Source of the DNA: Permianibacter aggregans
GTDB lineage: Bacteria > Pseudomonadota > Gammaproteobacteria > Enterobacterales > Permianibacteraceae
Length of the DNA stretch: 64,000 nt
Reading direction: 5' to 3'
Assembly (NCBI RefSeq): GCF_009756665.1
Contig: NZ_CP037953.1
Coordinates: 1,984,001-2,048,000, forward strand
Below the pieces are notes generated by a model, which saw only the letters and a program-made list of their open reading frames with translations, made no database searches and was not told the DNA's origin. The position numbers and the translations under genes are program-made. Shown here one piece after another: positions 1 through 9,373 of this stretch (its first letter is position 1; each line of letters opens with the position of its first letter).

Positions 1-435
<435 letters not shown>

Positions 436-463
436 CATCAACACCACAAAGCGGAGTCGTGAA

Positions 464-1324
464 ATGGAAAAAATTGCCGAACAGAAAAGTTTCGGTGGCC
501 TGCACCAACGCTATCGACACGTCTCTGAAACCGTGCATTGCGAAATGGTCTTCGCGGTGTATTTGCCACCAGCGGCGAAAGAAGGGAATGCATGCCCAGT
601 GCTGTACTGGCTTTCCGGGCTGACCTGCACCGATGAAAACTTTATGCAAAAAGCTGGCGCACATCGAATGGCAGCAGAGCTCGGCTTGATCATCGTCGCT
701 CCTGATACCAGTCCGCGCGGTAAGGAGGTACCGGGCGATCCGGATGGTGCCTGGGATTTTGGTCATGGCGCCGGTTTTTATTTGAACGCCACACAAGAGC
801 CTTGGCGAACGCATTATCAAATGCACGATTACGTAGTACAGGAACTGCCGACATTAATCGAAACGAAGCTGCCATTTTCCGGTCGGCGTGGCATCAGTGG
901 CCATTCCATGGGTGGTCATGGCGCGCTGGTCGCTGCGTTACGTCATCCAGCGCGTTATCAATCGATTTCGGCGTTTGCCCCAATCAGCAACCCGATGCAA
1001 TGCCCATGGGGAGAAAAAGCGTTCAGGCGTTACCTCGGTAACAACCGGTCCTCTTGGCGACAGTGGGATGCTTGCGAACTGATGGCGCAATCAAGCGCTA
1101 ATAAGCCTGGAGATCGCGTACCCATTTTGATAGACCAAGGCGAGGCCGATAATTTTTTGCAAGAACAACTGAAACCCGAAGCATTGGAGCAAGCTGCCGC
1201 GAAGCACGGATACCCGCTGACGCTACGACGGCAACCCGGTTACGATCACAGTTATTATTTTATCGCCAGCTTTATCGACGACCATCTGCGCTATCACGCC
1301 GCGTGTTTGGGCAATGCTGATTAG
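464..1324 (+). CDS. frmB: S-formylglutathione hydrolase
   Basis: A 286-aa serine esterase of the esterase D family, the normal length for S-formylglutathione hydrolase. It would cleave S-formylglutathione to formate and glutathione, the second step of glutathione-dependent formaldehyde detoxification. The nucleophile motif GHSMGGHGA holds Ser148. The other triad residues are probably Asp229 (in QGEADNF) and His262 (in GYDHSYYF). The conserved LSGLTCTDENF segment near residues 50-60 supplies the oxyanion region. The ATG at 464 has a GGAG about 10 nt upstream and aligns with the usual family N-terminus. It follows the dehydrogenase fragment by 28 nt, so the two probably form an operon. The name fghA is also used. 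No signal peptide is seen; the protein is cytoplasmic. Confidence 0.95.
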   Translation: MEKIAEQKSFGGLHQRYRHVSETVHCEMVFAVYLPPAAKEGNACPVLYWLSGLTCTDENFMQKAGAHRMAAELGLIIVAPDTSPRGKEVPGDPDGAWDFGHGAGFYLNATQEPWRTHYQMHDYVVQELPTLIETKLPFSGRRGISGHSMGGHGALVAALRHPARYQSISAFAPISNPMQCPWGEKAFRRYLGNNRSSWRQWDACELMAQSSANKPGDRVPILIDQGEADNFLQEQLKPEALEQAAAKHGYPLTLRRQPGYDHSYYFIASFIDDHLRYHAACLGNAD

Positions 1325-1379
1325 CGTGGATAATGGCGGATTTCAGGCCATGCTTTCCGACGCTGAGTCGAGTTCATGA

Positions 1380-1760
1380 TCAATCGACAACAGCCATTCC
1401 GGGTGGGTGGTAAGTAATCTCAAATCGTATGCCATCCGGGTCTTTCATAAATAGCGCTGTCGCGCCTTTCAAATGTTGAATCTCTGGCACCGGAAAGCCC
1501 GCCTCGGCCATTGCCGAACGAATCGCCTGCACCTGCTCGGGTGAATCAGCGCCAAAACCCAAGTGGTTCATGCCAGCACCATATCGCTCGTAAGGACGCG
1601 TCTCGGGTTTTGCCTGCATGAACTGGAAGAAAAAGCCCTTACCGTCGGTCCATATATGATCTTTGCTCTTGGTGAATCCCAATAACGGTAACAGGGCGTT
1701 GTAATACGACATGCTGGCTTCCAACGAAGAAACCAGCAAGGTGATGTGATCGATTTTCAT
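1380..1760 (-). CDS. VOC (glyoxalase/bleomycin resistance/dioxygenase) family protein
   Basis: A 126-aa single-module vicinal-oxygen-chelate protein. The N-terminus (MKIDHITLLVSSLEAS) is the typical first beta strand and helix of a VOC half. The ending FMKDPDGIRFEITYHP matches the usual C-terminal strand, with a Glu in the position that often ligands metal. Members are small cytoplasmic metal-dependent enzymes or binding proteins with diverse substrates, and the substrate cannot be inferred here. It is convergent with the S-formylglutathione hydrolase gene (55 nt between the stop codons) and lies about 100 nt upstream, on the same strand, of nothing obviously related. The family assignment is firm; the function is open. 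Confidence 0.88.
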   Translation of the reverse strand: MKIDHITLLVSSLEASMSYYNALLPLLGFTKSKDHIWTDGKGFFFQFMQAKPETRPYERYGAGMNHLGFGADSPEQVQAIRSAMAEAGFPVPEIQHLKGATALFMKDPDGIRFEITYHPPGMAVVD

Positions 1761-1862
1761 TCGGAAATTTCTGCTGTGGAGGTGCGGTCGTTACCAACAC
1801 TATGCAGATTAAGTTTGGCGATTGCCAGTCGGAAACTCAGTGTTGCCAAAAACCATCGATAC

Positions 1863-4328
1863 TCAACAGCGAGACAATTTAGCGATCAATGCTGGCCACT
1901 GCGTCGCCGGCACTGGCTTGCTGAACAAGAAACCTTGCAGCATGTCGCAACCTTGAGCCACCAAGGCATCGCGCTGCGCGACCGTTTCCACGCCTTCGGC
2001 CACCACCTTCAAACCGAGCTTTTGTGCCAATGCGATCGACGCGGCCGCAATGTCGGCGTCACTTTCGTTCACACACATGTGCATGACAAAGCGGCGGTCG
2101 AGTTTCAAGCTCTGAATAGGTAGCGACTGCAAGTACGCCAATGACGAATAGCCGGTACCGAAATCATCAATGGCAAGTTCGACCCCCATTTGCCGTAGCG
2201 CATTCAGTATCGCGATGGCATTTTCCGGCCGCTCCATTGCTGCGGTTTCGGTAACTTCCAAGGTCAGACATTCTGCCGACAATTGATACCTGGCCAGGCA
2301 CTCGCCAACCCATTGCAGTAAACCATCCTGACGCAATTGATGGGCAGAGATGTTGACGGCGATACGCGCAGGGGCGATGCCTGCCGTTTGCCAGGCCTGC
2401 ATTTGTCGGCACGCTTCATCCAGCACCCAGGCACCGAGTTTTAAAATCGCTCCGCATTCTTCGGCCACTGGAATGAACTCGGCCGGAGAAATCATGCCAC
2501 GTTCCGGATGATGCCAGCGCAACAGCGCTTCGGCGCCGCATATCGTCCCATCCTGAGCACACATAATCGGTTGATAATATAGAGTGAACTGATCGCTATC
2601 CAGCGCACGCCATAGTTCGCGCTCCAGCTCCATGCGCACCACAGCGCGCTGTCCCATTTCTGCGGCATAGTACTGCGTGTTGTTACGGCCGCTTTCCTTG
2701 GCGTGATACATCGCGGTGTCGGCCTGCCTCATCAGTTCGTCTGCGCAGGTTGCATCATCAGGATACAACGCGACCCCCATGCTTGGCGTCAGGTGCAATA
2801 AACGTCCGTCAATCAAATAGGGTTCGTTGAGTTTGGCCTCCAGTTTGCGTACTACGGCCATCGATTGATTGGCAGAGTTCAGCTCGGTTAGGGCCATGAC
2901 AAACTCATCGCCACCAAGCCGGGCAATGACATCGGATTCACGCAACAATGCCCGCAGCCGCCGCGCTACCTCTGCCAATAATTGATCACCAATATGATGA
3001 CCCAGCGTATCGTTGATGGTTTTGAACCGGTCGAGGTCGAGGAAAATAAGCGCCAGCTGTTGCTTATTGCGTTGTGCGCTGGCAATCACTTGTTTCAGTT
3101 GTTGTGCCAGCCCATGGCGGTTCAGTAGCTCAGTCAAGGCATCGTGATGGGCCAGCCAATCGATACGCGCTTCCGCTTCTTTGCGTTCGGAGATGTCATT
3201 GTACGAAGCGATGTAATTGACCACGTTGCCGGCGTCATCGACATTGACGCTGATTGCCGCCCATTTGACAAACACGCTGCCATCTTTGCGCCGATCCCAA
3301 AGCTCGCCCTGCCAGAACCGCTCGGAGTTCAACGCCGCCCATAGTTGCTCATATGTCGATTTTGGCGACCGCCCGGCCGACAATACTCGCGGGTTCTTGC
3401 CATGCAATTCCTCTTCGCTGTAACCGGTGAGCCGACACAGTGACGGATTGACCGCTACGATGCGATTTTGCGGGTCAGTGATCAATATGGCTTCGCCGCT
3501 GTTCTGAAAAACCGAAGCGTACAGCCTTACGGCCGACTCGGATTTCTTGCGCTCGGTAATGTCGCGCCAGGTGCAATAGATGGCATGATTGCCGCCAATT
3601 TCCAGCCGCGCCAGTGTTACTTCGGCATCGAAGTCGGTGCCGTCAGCGCGGGTATGCACCCATTCAAATCGGTGCAGGCCATTTTGCGTTGCCAGCTTCA
3701 TCATCAGCTCAGCTTTTTCATAGGAGCTCATACCGTCCGGCTGGAACTCGGGTGACAGCTTCGATGGATGAGTGTTCAGCAATTGCTCACGGCTGGCGTA
3801 ACCGAGCATCGACACAGCGGCGTCGTTGCAATCAACGAAGGTATTGTTTTCGATAATCCAGACCGGGTCAGGTGAAGCGGTGAACAGGCGCCGAAAACGG
3901 GTCGCTGCTTTTTCCTGCTCGCTGCGATCCTGAATCAGCTGCAGCACACCGCAGATAACGCCCCGCTCGTCCCGCAGCAAAGTGGCATCGCTGACCAGTA
4001 AACATTCACGGCGATTATGTGGCAGCAGATATTGACCGGCCTCGTGAATGCATTCCGGTAGCACCTGCCCACGTCGCTGTGCTTGCTGAAACTGCTGCAA
4101 TAATGACTGGGCCGTCAACATTTGTGACGTTTCGCTGAATGCCAGCCAAGGATCCTTGCGACCAAGCATCATCGCCTGCGGCACACCGGTCAGCGTCACC
4201 AACGCTTCGTTCCAGCCGGCCACCTGTCCCTGTAAATCGAGTGCAAATGCGGGTATACGGAGCTGCGAAAGCCAGTGAAAAACGGCCGGACGAGTGGTGG
4301 CGTTATTGATCCCGAGCGGCTCCATCAC
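1863..4328 (-). CDS. PAS-PAS-PAS-GGDEF-EAL cyclic-di-GMP signalling protein
   Basis: An 821-aa cytosolic sensor with no obvious transmembrane segment. Three PAS modules are recognisable at about residues 15-135, 145-265 and 270-385; the second and third end with the PAC-type phrase DITERK/DISERK. The GGDEF domain is at about 395-560. It has an intact GGDEF active site near residue 470 and an RxxD inhibitory site (RESD) five residues before it. The EAL domain is at about 570-815 with AEALLRW and the DDFGTGYSS loop intact. Both diguanylate cyclase and phosphodiesterase activities are therefore possible from sequence; which dominates cannot be told. The PAS domains presumably sense a small ligand or redox state. 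Two adjacent ATG codons open the gene. No neighbour indicates the pathway controlled. Confidence 0.95.
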   Translation of the reverse strand: MMEPLGINNATTRPAVFHWLSQLRIPAFALDLQGQVAGWNEALVTLTGVPQAMMLGRKDPWLAFSETSQMLTAQSLLQQFQQAQRRGQVLPECIHEAGQYLLPHNRRECLLVSDATLLRDERGVICGVLQLIQDRSEQEKAATRFRRLFTASPDPVWIIENNTFVDCNDAAVSMLGYASREQLLNTHPSKLSPEFQPDGMSSYEKAELMMKLATQNGLHRFEWVHTRADGTDFDAEVTLARLEIGGNHAIYCTWRDITERKKSESAVRLYASVFQNSGEAILITDPQNRIVAVNPSLCRLTGYSEEELHGKNPRVLSAGRSPKSTYEQLWAALNSERFWQGELWDRRKDGSVFVKWAAISVNVDDAGNVVNYIASYNDISERKEAEARIDWLAHHDALTELLNRHGLAQQLKQVIASAQRNKQQLALIFLDLDRFKTINDTLGHHIGDQLLAEVARRLRALLRESDVIARLGGDEFVMALTELNSANQSMAVVRKLEAKLNEPYLIDGRLLHLTPSMGVALYPDDATCADELMRQADTAMYHAKESGRNNTQYYAAEMGQRAVVRMELERELWRALDSDQFTLYYQPIMCAQDGTICGAEALLRWHHPERGMISPAEFIPVAEECGAILKLGAWVLDEACRQMQAWQTAGIAPARIAVNISAHQLRQDGLLQWVGECLARYQLSAECLTLEVTETAAMERPENAIAILNALRQMGVELAIDDFGTGYSSLAYLQSLPIQSLKLDRRFVMHMCVNESDADIAAASIALAQKLGLKVVAEGVETVAQRDALVAQGCDMLQGFLFSKPVPATQWPALIAKLSRC

Positions 4329-4555
4329 TGCCTCTCCATCAACAGGAATAATGCAGTTTAGTTCAAGTCCGTACAGTCCAAATCGTTATTGTCCTGATGG
4401 GGCAGAAAGGTACGCCGCGCTGTGACGCTGGCCGGGGCAGATCCATCAGATGCGACAATGCTGACAACATCGTGTCAGCGCCTTCAGTTGGATTCGCCTG
4501 CGTGCTACCCAGCCAGCCTTTACCGCAGCACGTAGAGCCGCCACTGGTGTTTCGC

Positions 4556-5677
4556 CTATTCTGGCTTCGCCATGGCCAAGGGTCGTACATAACTCAGCAA
4601 ACTGATCAGGGTTTTGCCTGGCTCCTCCCAAGGCACCATATGTGCCGAGCGCTCAAACCAGACCGCTTGTTTGTACGGCGCGTCAACGTTTTTCAGCCAG
4701 CTAGCCGTTGGCTCGGACGGCGTCGTGTAATCATGCCGCCCCATGAACATGACGACCGGAATCGGGAATTTCGTTATCGGCTTGAAGTCCACGTCCAGAA
4801 ATTCCGGTAACACTCGCCCCAAAGTAAACACATTGCCTTTGTTGATCGCGCAAACATCGTCTGCCTGGTATTCGGGAGACAATAGCGGCGCACGATAATA
4901 ATAAGTGGAGTTATCGCGAAATGCCGTCAGGCCACCGTAATGCTGTGGCCAGGTGCGTGCCACGATGATGCGTTCACGCGTGATCGGTTGCTCACCTGGG
5001 TATGGGGCAATCGCCTCAAGCGCCTTTATCGCTTCGGTATTGCCGTGGGCTTTGGCTTGGGCCAAACCGTACTCGAAACTGATGCGCTCGTTATCGCGGG
5101 TGTTGATCACCTGCCCAATGCCGACATAAGCATGGAACAGCTCCGGTCGCTTCAACGCCGCTTTGAAACCGATGATCGTTCCCCAGCTATGTCCCATCAG
5201 AATGATTTTTTCTTTGTGATAACGTTTGCGCAAAAATTCAGCGAGCTCAATGGCATCGTCAACAAAGCGCTCAATATGAATCGTATCGCTAATGCTTTCT
5301 GGTTCCGTTTCACTGAACGTTTTTCCGGCACCGCGCTGATCCCAGTTCACAACGGTAAAATATTCCTCGATTGGCCGTTGAAACTGCCAGATGCTCGGCA
5401 TCGCTGGCGAAGCCGGGCCACCATGGACAAACAGAATCATTGGATTGGCTTTATCCTGACCTCTGACATTCAGCCATTGCTCAATACCACCAATGCGGGT
5501 TTTGTAAGACTCCTGCACGCCGTTGGGCGCGACAATCCTGCCGAGCTCTTCGATAATCGCCCGCGCATCCTGATAAGGCTTGGTGTCCCGACACGACGAG
5601 GCCTGGACGCTTATCGCCATGACCATACTTGTCAAAGCGAAAAAAGCACCTGCGATGTGATAGCTTATTCGTGTCAT
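4556..5677 (-). CDS. Secreted alpha/beta hydrolase of the prolyl aminopeptidase (S33) type
   Basis: 373 aa from the ATG at 5677, chosen because an AAGGGGG ribosome-binding site lies just upstream and a Sec signal peptide follows at once (hydrophobic stretch at residues ~8-25, cleavage probably after VQA). The frame is open 79 codons further upstream, but that extension has no signal peptide or family similarity. Family marks are the oxyanion HGGP at ~85-88, the WDQRGAGKT segment at ~112-120, the nucleophile GHSWG with Ser164, the acid in GRHD (Asp316) and the base in SAHMVPWEEP (His346). S33 enzymes release N-terminal proline or hydrolyse related amides and esters; substrate specificity here is unknown. 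The signal peptide indicates a periplasmic or extracellular site. The gene is monocistronic by spacing. Confidence 0.85.
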   Translation of the reverse strand: MTRISYHIAGAFFALTSMVMAISVQASSCRDTKPYQDARAIIEELGRIVAPNGVQESYKTRIGGIEQWLNVRGQDKANPMILFVHGGPASPAMPSIWQFQRPIEEYFTVVNWDQRGAGKTFSETEPESISDTIHIERFVDDAIELAEFLRKRYHKEKIILMGHSWGTIIGFKAALKRPELFHAYVGIGQVINTRDNERISFEYGLAQAKAHGNTEAIKALEAIAPYPGEQPITRERIIVARTWPQHYGGLTAFRDNSTYYYRAPLLSPEYQADDVCAINKGNVFTLGRVLPEFLDVDFKPITKFPIPVVMFMGRHDYTTPSEPTASWLKNVDAPYKQAVWFERSAHMVPWEEPGKTLISLLSYVRPLAMAKPE

Positions 5678-6273
5678 CTTGAGCCCCCTTTGTAACGAGA
5701 TCCGTTTGCACCATCTTTCGCAAATCACGCAATGGTTAGCTCGAAATCTCGCGGCCGAAAAACTATTTGAAGTAATGAAAGATGAGACGCAGATTCGAGC
5801 TTTTTGGTTTTCATGTTTTTGCTTGGCGATATGAAGCGGAGCGCTCATTTGGGTCCAACTTTTCGCTGGAAGCACGCGCCGCATACCGGTTGACCACGCA
5901 TCACGGGCTGTCATGAGTCGCTGAGAGCACCAGCAGCAAGGCAGACTTACCTAGCAGTTGACAAAAAAACGGCCAAGGTAACAAGACAGCACGGTGTGAG
6001 CTTGAGAATTTGCCGTTAGAAGTTATCCGTAGCTAACTCTGATTCTAGCCGGACGCGTGGGGCGCGTGGTTGCAGGTCACATCGGTACCTATTCGATTCC
6101 GACAATGGATAAACCCAATCATCGCGACCATAAATCAACTGAAAAGCATGGCAGCAAAACGACACCGCCATAAATATCTACGCATTTATTGACCGGATAA
6201 ACGAAAGCATGACCCTAAGTTTAAGGTCAACTCCTAATTCCGAACTAGTCAGGAAACTCCGACAGAAGGCTTA
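5678..6273. other. Intergenic region between the hydrolase and the toxin-type cassette array
   Basis: About 600 bp without a convincing gene. It holds the hydrolase 5' leader with its ribosome-binding site just above 5677, and, from 6183, the left edge of the duplicated cassette described separately. A weak imperfect hairpin, TGACC...GGTCA at about 6211-6230, lies inside the duplicated part and recurs at about 10736-10755; it lacks a T tract, so I do not call it a terminator. A TTGACA at 5958 has no matching -10 element. Confidence 0.5.
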
Positions 6274-6633
6274 TCAAACCCTTCGCTCCTTCATTAGCTT
6301 ACCGTTTGAGAATATCAGCTCAATATCTTCGTCATTCTCGCCCTCCCACTGCAAACAAACCTGTCCGCAAAGTGTGGAGAGTAGTTGTGAAAAATGCTCG
6401 AAATATTCTGGATCTACATTCGGAAGCTCGTAACTTAGCAGCAAGGCTCCTTCGTGACTCACTTCTAGCCTAGTTGGCAATTCACAGTCGTTAGTTTTTC
6501 GCCACCAATCCAGATCCTGCTCAGGTACTTCATCCTCAAACTCTACACGCTCTTTCGGATCCAAGACGCGCTGGAGCCTTTCTAGAGCTTCTGTACTCTG
6601 ACACTCGACTTTGATGTAAACATGGTATTCCAA
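6274..6633 (-). CDS. Hypothetical 119-aa acidic protein, copy A (candidate immunity or accessory factor)
   Basis: 119 aa, acidic (DEVPEQDLDWW, EGENDEDIEL), with no signal peptide or membrane segment, so it is probably cytoplasmic. The start is a TTG at 6633 with AAAGGG about 8 nt upstream; the same TTG and a similar site occur in the paralogue at 11158, which supports the choice. It differs from the copy-B protein at only five positions, far fewer than the neighbouring 526-aa pair. It lies downstream of the 526-aa gene in both cassettes, so it belongs to the toxin-associated unit. I do not recognise the family. A small acidic protein next to a nuclease-type toxin tip could be an immunity protein or an adaptor; this is inference from position only. 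Confidence 0.72.
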   Translation of the reverse strand: MEYHVYIKVECQSTEALERLQRVLDPKERVEFEDEVPEQDLDWWRKTNDCELPTRLEVSHEGALLLSYELPNVDPEYFEHFSQLLSTLCGQVCLQWEGENDEDIELIFSNGKLMKERRV

Positions 6634-6672
6634 GTGTTAGCCCTTTATTTGTGGATGGGTAAAGTCTTTCTT

Positions 6673-6787
6673 GAAGCCCCTCAAAATACATGGAGTTCGG
6701 AGAGCTTCGCGAATGGGTTGCTCGGAATCCGCGTTTACGACTTGTAAACTGCGATTCCGTCGCCCAGGCTTGTTGTGGGATGGCTTC
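6673..6787. mobile_element. 115-bp MITE-like hairpin insertion, present only in cassette copy A
   Basis: The spacer between the 526-aa and 119-aa genes is 115 bp longer here than in copy B. The extra DNA is bounded by GAAGCC (6673-6678) and its inverse GGCTTC (6782-6787). The centre can form a strong hairpin: CGGAATC...GTTTAC at 6723-6738 pairs with GTAAAC...GATTCCG at 6744-6759, with only a three-base mismatch and a five-base loop. It has no coding capacity. The features resemble a miniature inverted-repeat or REP-like element. No clear target-site duplication is seen. Confidence 0.55.
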
Positions 6788-6810
6788 TTAACACATTGCA
6801 AACTATTTAT

Positions 6811-8391
6811 TTATGGCGACAGCACTTCCTTAATAAATGCGTCAAGATCAACCAACGGGTGGTCGCCTTTATACTCCGGAAACTCGTAAAACCAAGACTT
6901 GGCGTCCGCACTCTCTATGCAGGTCTTTTTCTCATCGCCGACCATTATCATCGCCGACTCAAACCCAACACTTGAGTAAAGTTCGCTACCATGAACGATA
7001 TTAACGGTATTGTCCGGCCATTCAATCTGTGCTGAGCCACAACCTATGGTGGAAAGCGGCAAATTGTGCTCTGAGTGTAATCGCCAGAATAACTTCCTTA
7101 ACTTCATGCCTTGAAGCACATTCCTAACTAATGTTTTCTTATAGCGTGCCAACGAGCGGAATAGCGCCATCTTTGGCACAAGTTCACTGTAATTCTGAGC
7201 CAAGTCCTTTGGAATTAACCAGAGTAACTCCACATCAATAATTAAATCGTTTTCATCGCTAAACAAAAGTGACTGCGGTAAACGGAATTTATAGTGGTAG
7301 GCAGGGATATGTGGATTGCTATGCTCTCCAGCCTTCACATATCCAAGCAATGCCCGAAGCCTATAGTTTATATATTCGCTGATCTCGACTACCCTAATCC
7401 TCTCGGGAGCAAACTCGGAGTCGCTATTCGAATGAAGGTAAAAAAACTTTTGCAAATCCCTAATTATCCTTGGTTTTGCGTCGAGTTTAAAAAGCAAACG
7501 CGCTTCAGGAAAATCAGACCCCAAGCCTCTCGCCAGCTGATTCCCTTCTTTGCTAGCAGTCCACTGCCATATTTCATCCAACTCCTTGCAACCGGTACCT
7601 TGCTCAAGCTGTTCAAATATCTTGTCGCGAAAATCTCGCGCCAACGTGTTGTCACCGGCATAATCACGCGGGTCTTCAAAAAACCGCACTACCTGGCAGA
7701 ATGCTTTTGCCGCTTGTTCTGCTGATTTTGTTTTTCTTACGTATCCATCGTTTACCATTAACGGCTTATCGGAAAATGAAAAGTATGGCATAGCCGAGAC
7801 CCAGTAATCGACGAAGTCCTGTATCGGGTGATGGGGGTTGGCCGATGAATGGGTCAAAAATCCGAAGCCATCTTCGACCATTAAATCAAAAGCTTGAAGT
7901 GGCGTTAGATAAGTACGGCTATTGGCGAAGTTTTCTTCGATTTCTTTTTGATGTTTTTCGTTATCGAACTTCTCTGGCAATACGTAGCGAAAGAACTCCC
8001 GCTCCATGCCATCCATGTAGCCGAACTCGGAACCAAACCATTGCTGCGCCTCATGAATTTCGCCAACTCTCTGAGCCACAAAGCGATAAAGGATAGTTAA
8101 CCGATTGTAGTTTTCAGCCTCCAGAATGCTATCCAACAGCTCTGAGTAAACCGATATATCGCAGCGAGGTAGAAGAGTGAAACGGCCCCAGTCTTCGCCG
8201 ATATATGTCCAGAGCCGCTCCTCCTCGTCGGCACCTTCAAGACCAGCTACAGCCCCCGTCAGGAAAAACGCTTTTCGAGCGTTAAGCTCGGCGCGAGTCA
8301 CACCCCAGCCATGGTAGTCCTTAGTCGCGAGCCACATCGCCTTTCTGCGCTTTACCCACTCCGGATTATCCAGTTGCCAGATGTTATTCAT
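6811..8391 (-). CDS. Candidate immunity/partner protein of the orphan toxin tip (526 aa), copy A
   Basis: 526 aa from the ATG at 8391. An in-frame TTG two codons upstream is possible, but 8391 gives exactly the same length and the same 8-nt overlap with the upstream toxin-tip gene as the copy-B pair, and AGGAAGAG lies about 7 nt before it. No signal peptide or transmembrane helix is apparent, so it should be cytoplasmic. The protein has no motif I recognise. The most conserved parts relative to copy B are the first ~70 residues (EWVKRRKAMWLATK, LNARKAFFLTGAVAGLE) and the last ~60 (GSELYSSVGFES, ADAKSWFYEFP). Overlapping translation right after a nuclease-like domain is the usual position of a cognate immunity gene, but 526 aa is large for one, so a chaperone or adaptor is also possible. 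Confidence 0.78.
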   Translation of the reverse strand: MNNIWQLDNPEWVKRRKAMWLATKDYHGWGVTRAELNARKAFFLTGAVAGLEGADEEERLWTYIGEDWGRFTLLPRCDISVYSELLDSILEAENYNRLTILYRFVAQRVGEIHEAQQWFGSEFGYMDGMEREFFRYVLPEKFDNEKHQKEIEENFANSRTYLTPLQAFDLMVEDGFGFLTHSSANPHHPIQDFVDYWVSAMPYFSFSDKPLMVNDGYVRKTKSAEQAAKAFCQVVRFFEDPRDYAGDNTLARDFRDKIFEQLEQGTGCKELDEIWQWTASKEGNQLARGLGSDFPEARLLFKLDAKPRIIRDLQKFFYLHSNSDSEFAPERIRVVEISEYINYRLRALLGYVKAGEHSNPHIPAYHYKFRLPQSLLFSDENDLIIDVELLWLIPKDLAQNYSELVPKMALFRSLARYKKTLVRNVLQGMKLRKLFWRLHSEHNLPLSTIGCGSAQIEWPDNTVNIVHGSELYSSVGFESAMIMVGDEKKTCIESADAKSWFYEFPEYKGDHPLVDLDAFIKEVLSP

Positions 8392-9373
8392 CAACAAACT
8401 CTTCCTGCATCATTTCATCTATGATTTCTTGCGGTAGGTCTTTCAAGAACTTGTCCTGAATCTGCCCTTTGATTAGCTCGACAAACGTGGCTCGACGAAG
8501 GTGCGATTCAACAAAGTTCTTTGAAACCAGTCCATTTGATGTGTCAACAATCCCGCCCAGATTCAACTTCGTGGCCGCAGGTTCAGACATTCGCCTCAGC
8601 AAGGATACGGTGCGATCATAGGTCACTTTCGAGTAACTCTTCTCCGCTTTGATTGTATAGGGCTTGTTCTTCCGTTTGAACGTCTTGCTATTCACCTTGA
8701 AGTTCTGCAGAAGCCATTTCATGTCTTTCGCATAGGTTGTTCCCTCTTGGGCAGCGGTGAACATGGTGGTGGCTCTAGCGTCCAGGAAGAATTGTTTTGC
8801 GTAAAGGCTTCTTGTTTTACAGCCATTTGCCGTCGTGTTGGAAATATTGGGTTTGTCATAAGTGTCACCTTGCAACATAACCCATGGTGTCCACTGGCAT
8901 TCATGCTTGCTTTTTGTGTTGACGGTAATTTCACCCAAGCTTTTCACCTCAACCCAGGTATTGTCCGTGCCGTCACTACCATTGCCTAGTTCTATATCTA
9001 CTTTACGCAAAGGCTTACCTCGTGCGAGCTTTGTTGTGACTTTTAGCACTCCATTGTCTTCTGCCTCGTAAAGATCCATCCTAACTCCTCGCTCTAACGC
9101 AACTATCGGCTGTTCTCCAGTCACTTCGTAAGAGGCATGGTGAAATGCAATCATCGCCAAATGCCACATCGCACCTTGCGCGTAGCCTTGTACATAGGTC
9201 GCGAAGTCCGACTCATTCTCACCATCTTCTTCTCCCAGCTTTTCTGGTTTGGATGCCGCATCCTTAATCACGATCAGGAAAAGTTTATCAATTTCGTTAT
9301 GCAATGCGGAATGCTTCAGGCCCTCGGGTACGCCACCCGGAACAGTGTGGTGCTCGAGAGCAAGTGGGAACAT
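8384..9373 (-). CDS. Orphan toxin C-terminal domain with putative PD-(D/E)XK nuclease fold
   Basis: 329 aa matching the last ~330 residues of the long precursor ending at 12794, but with no signal peptide, N-terminal module or repeats. Probable nuclease residues are Asp126 in VDIELG, and Glu142 and Lys144 in WVEVKS, a D...ExK pattern. A second conserved block KQFFLDARA follows at ~193-201, and LLQNFKVNSKTFKRK near 221-235. The predicted activity, cleavage of nucleic acid, is inference from this pattern. The ATG at 9373 lies in the end of the adjacent RAYT element, and homology to the precursor begins only two codons later, so the gene was probably truncated by that element. The 3' end overlaps the 526-aa gene by 8 nt. 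Without a signal it would act in the cytoplasm of its own cell if expressed. Confidence 0.75.
   Translation of the reverse strand: MFPLALEHHTVPGGVPEGLKHSALHNEIDKLFLIVIKDAASKPEKLGEEDGENESDFATYVQGYAQGAMWHLAMIAFHHASYEVTGEQPIVALERGVRMDLYEAEDNGVLKVTTKLARGKPLRKVDIELGNGSDGTDNTWVEVKSLGEITVNTKSKHECQWTPWVMLQGDTYDKPNISNTTANGCKTRSLYAKQFFLDARATTMFTAAQEGTTYAKDMKWLLQNFKVNSKTFKRKNKPYTIKAEKSYSKVTYDRTVSLLRRMSEPAATKLNLGGIVDTSNGLVSKNFVESHLRRATFVELIKGQIQDKFLKDLPQEIIDEMMQEEFVDE

Larger units (their letters stand above)
6183..9373. repeat. Cassette copy A (orphan toxin tip, 526-aa gene, 119-aa gene), paralogous to 10708-13770
   Basis: This block repeats the order C-terminal toxin domain, 526-aa gene, 119-aa gene seen at 10708-13770. 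The left ends match base for base from the string catttattgaccgg (6183 versus 10708, offset 4525), and the 119-aa genes are almost identical. The 526-aa genes and toxin tips are more diverged, about three-quarters identical in protein by eye. The offset drops to 4410 past 6790 because copy A carries a 115-bp insertion at 6673-6787. The right end stops abruptly at the RAYT element at 9367-9374. Confidence 0.9.

Noticed and set aside
5678-5914. N-terminal extension of the S33-type hydrolase
   Set aside because: The extra 79 codons precede an excellent ribosome-binding site and signal peptide and show no family similarity.
5958-5990. TTGACA as a + strand promoter
   Set aside because: No -10 element at suitable spacing and no + strand gene downstream.
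6211-6230. TGACC...GGTCA hairpin as a terminator of cassette A (also at 10736)
   Set aside because: Short, imperfect and without a T tract; it is simply conserved as part of the repeat.
8392-8397. TTG at 8397 as the start of the copy-A 526-aa gene
   Set aside because: The ATG at 8391 gives the same length and the same 8-nt overlap as the paralogue.
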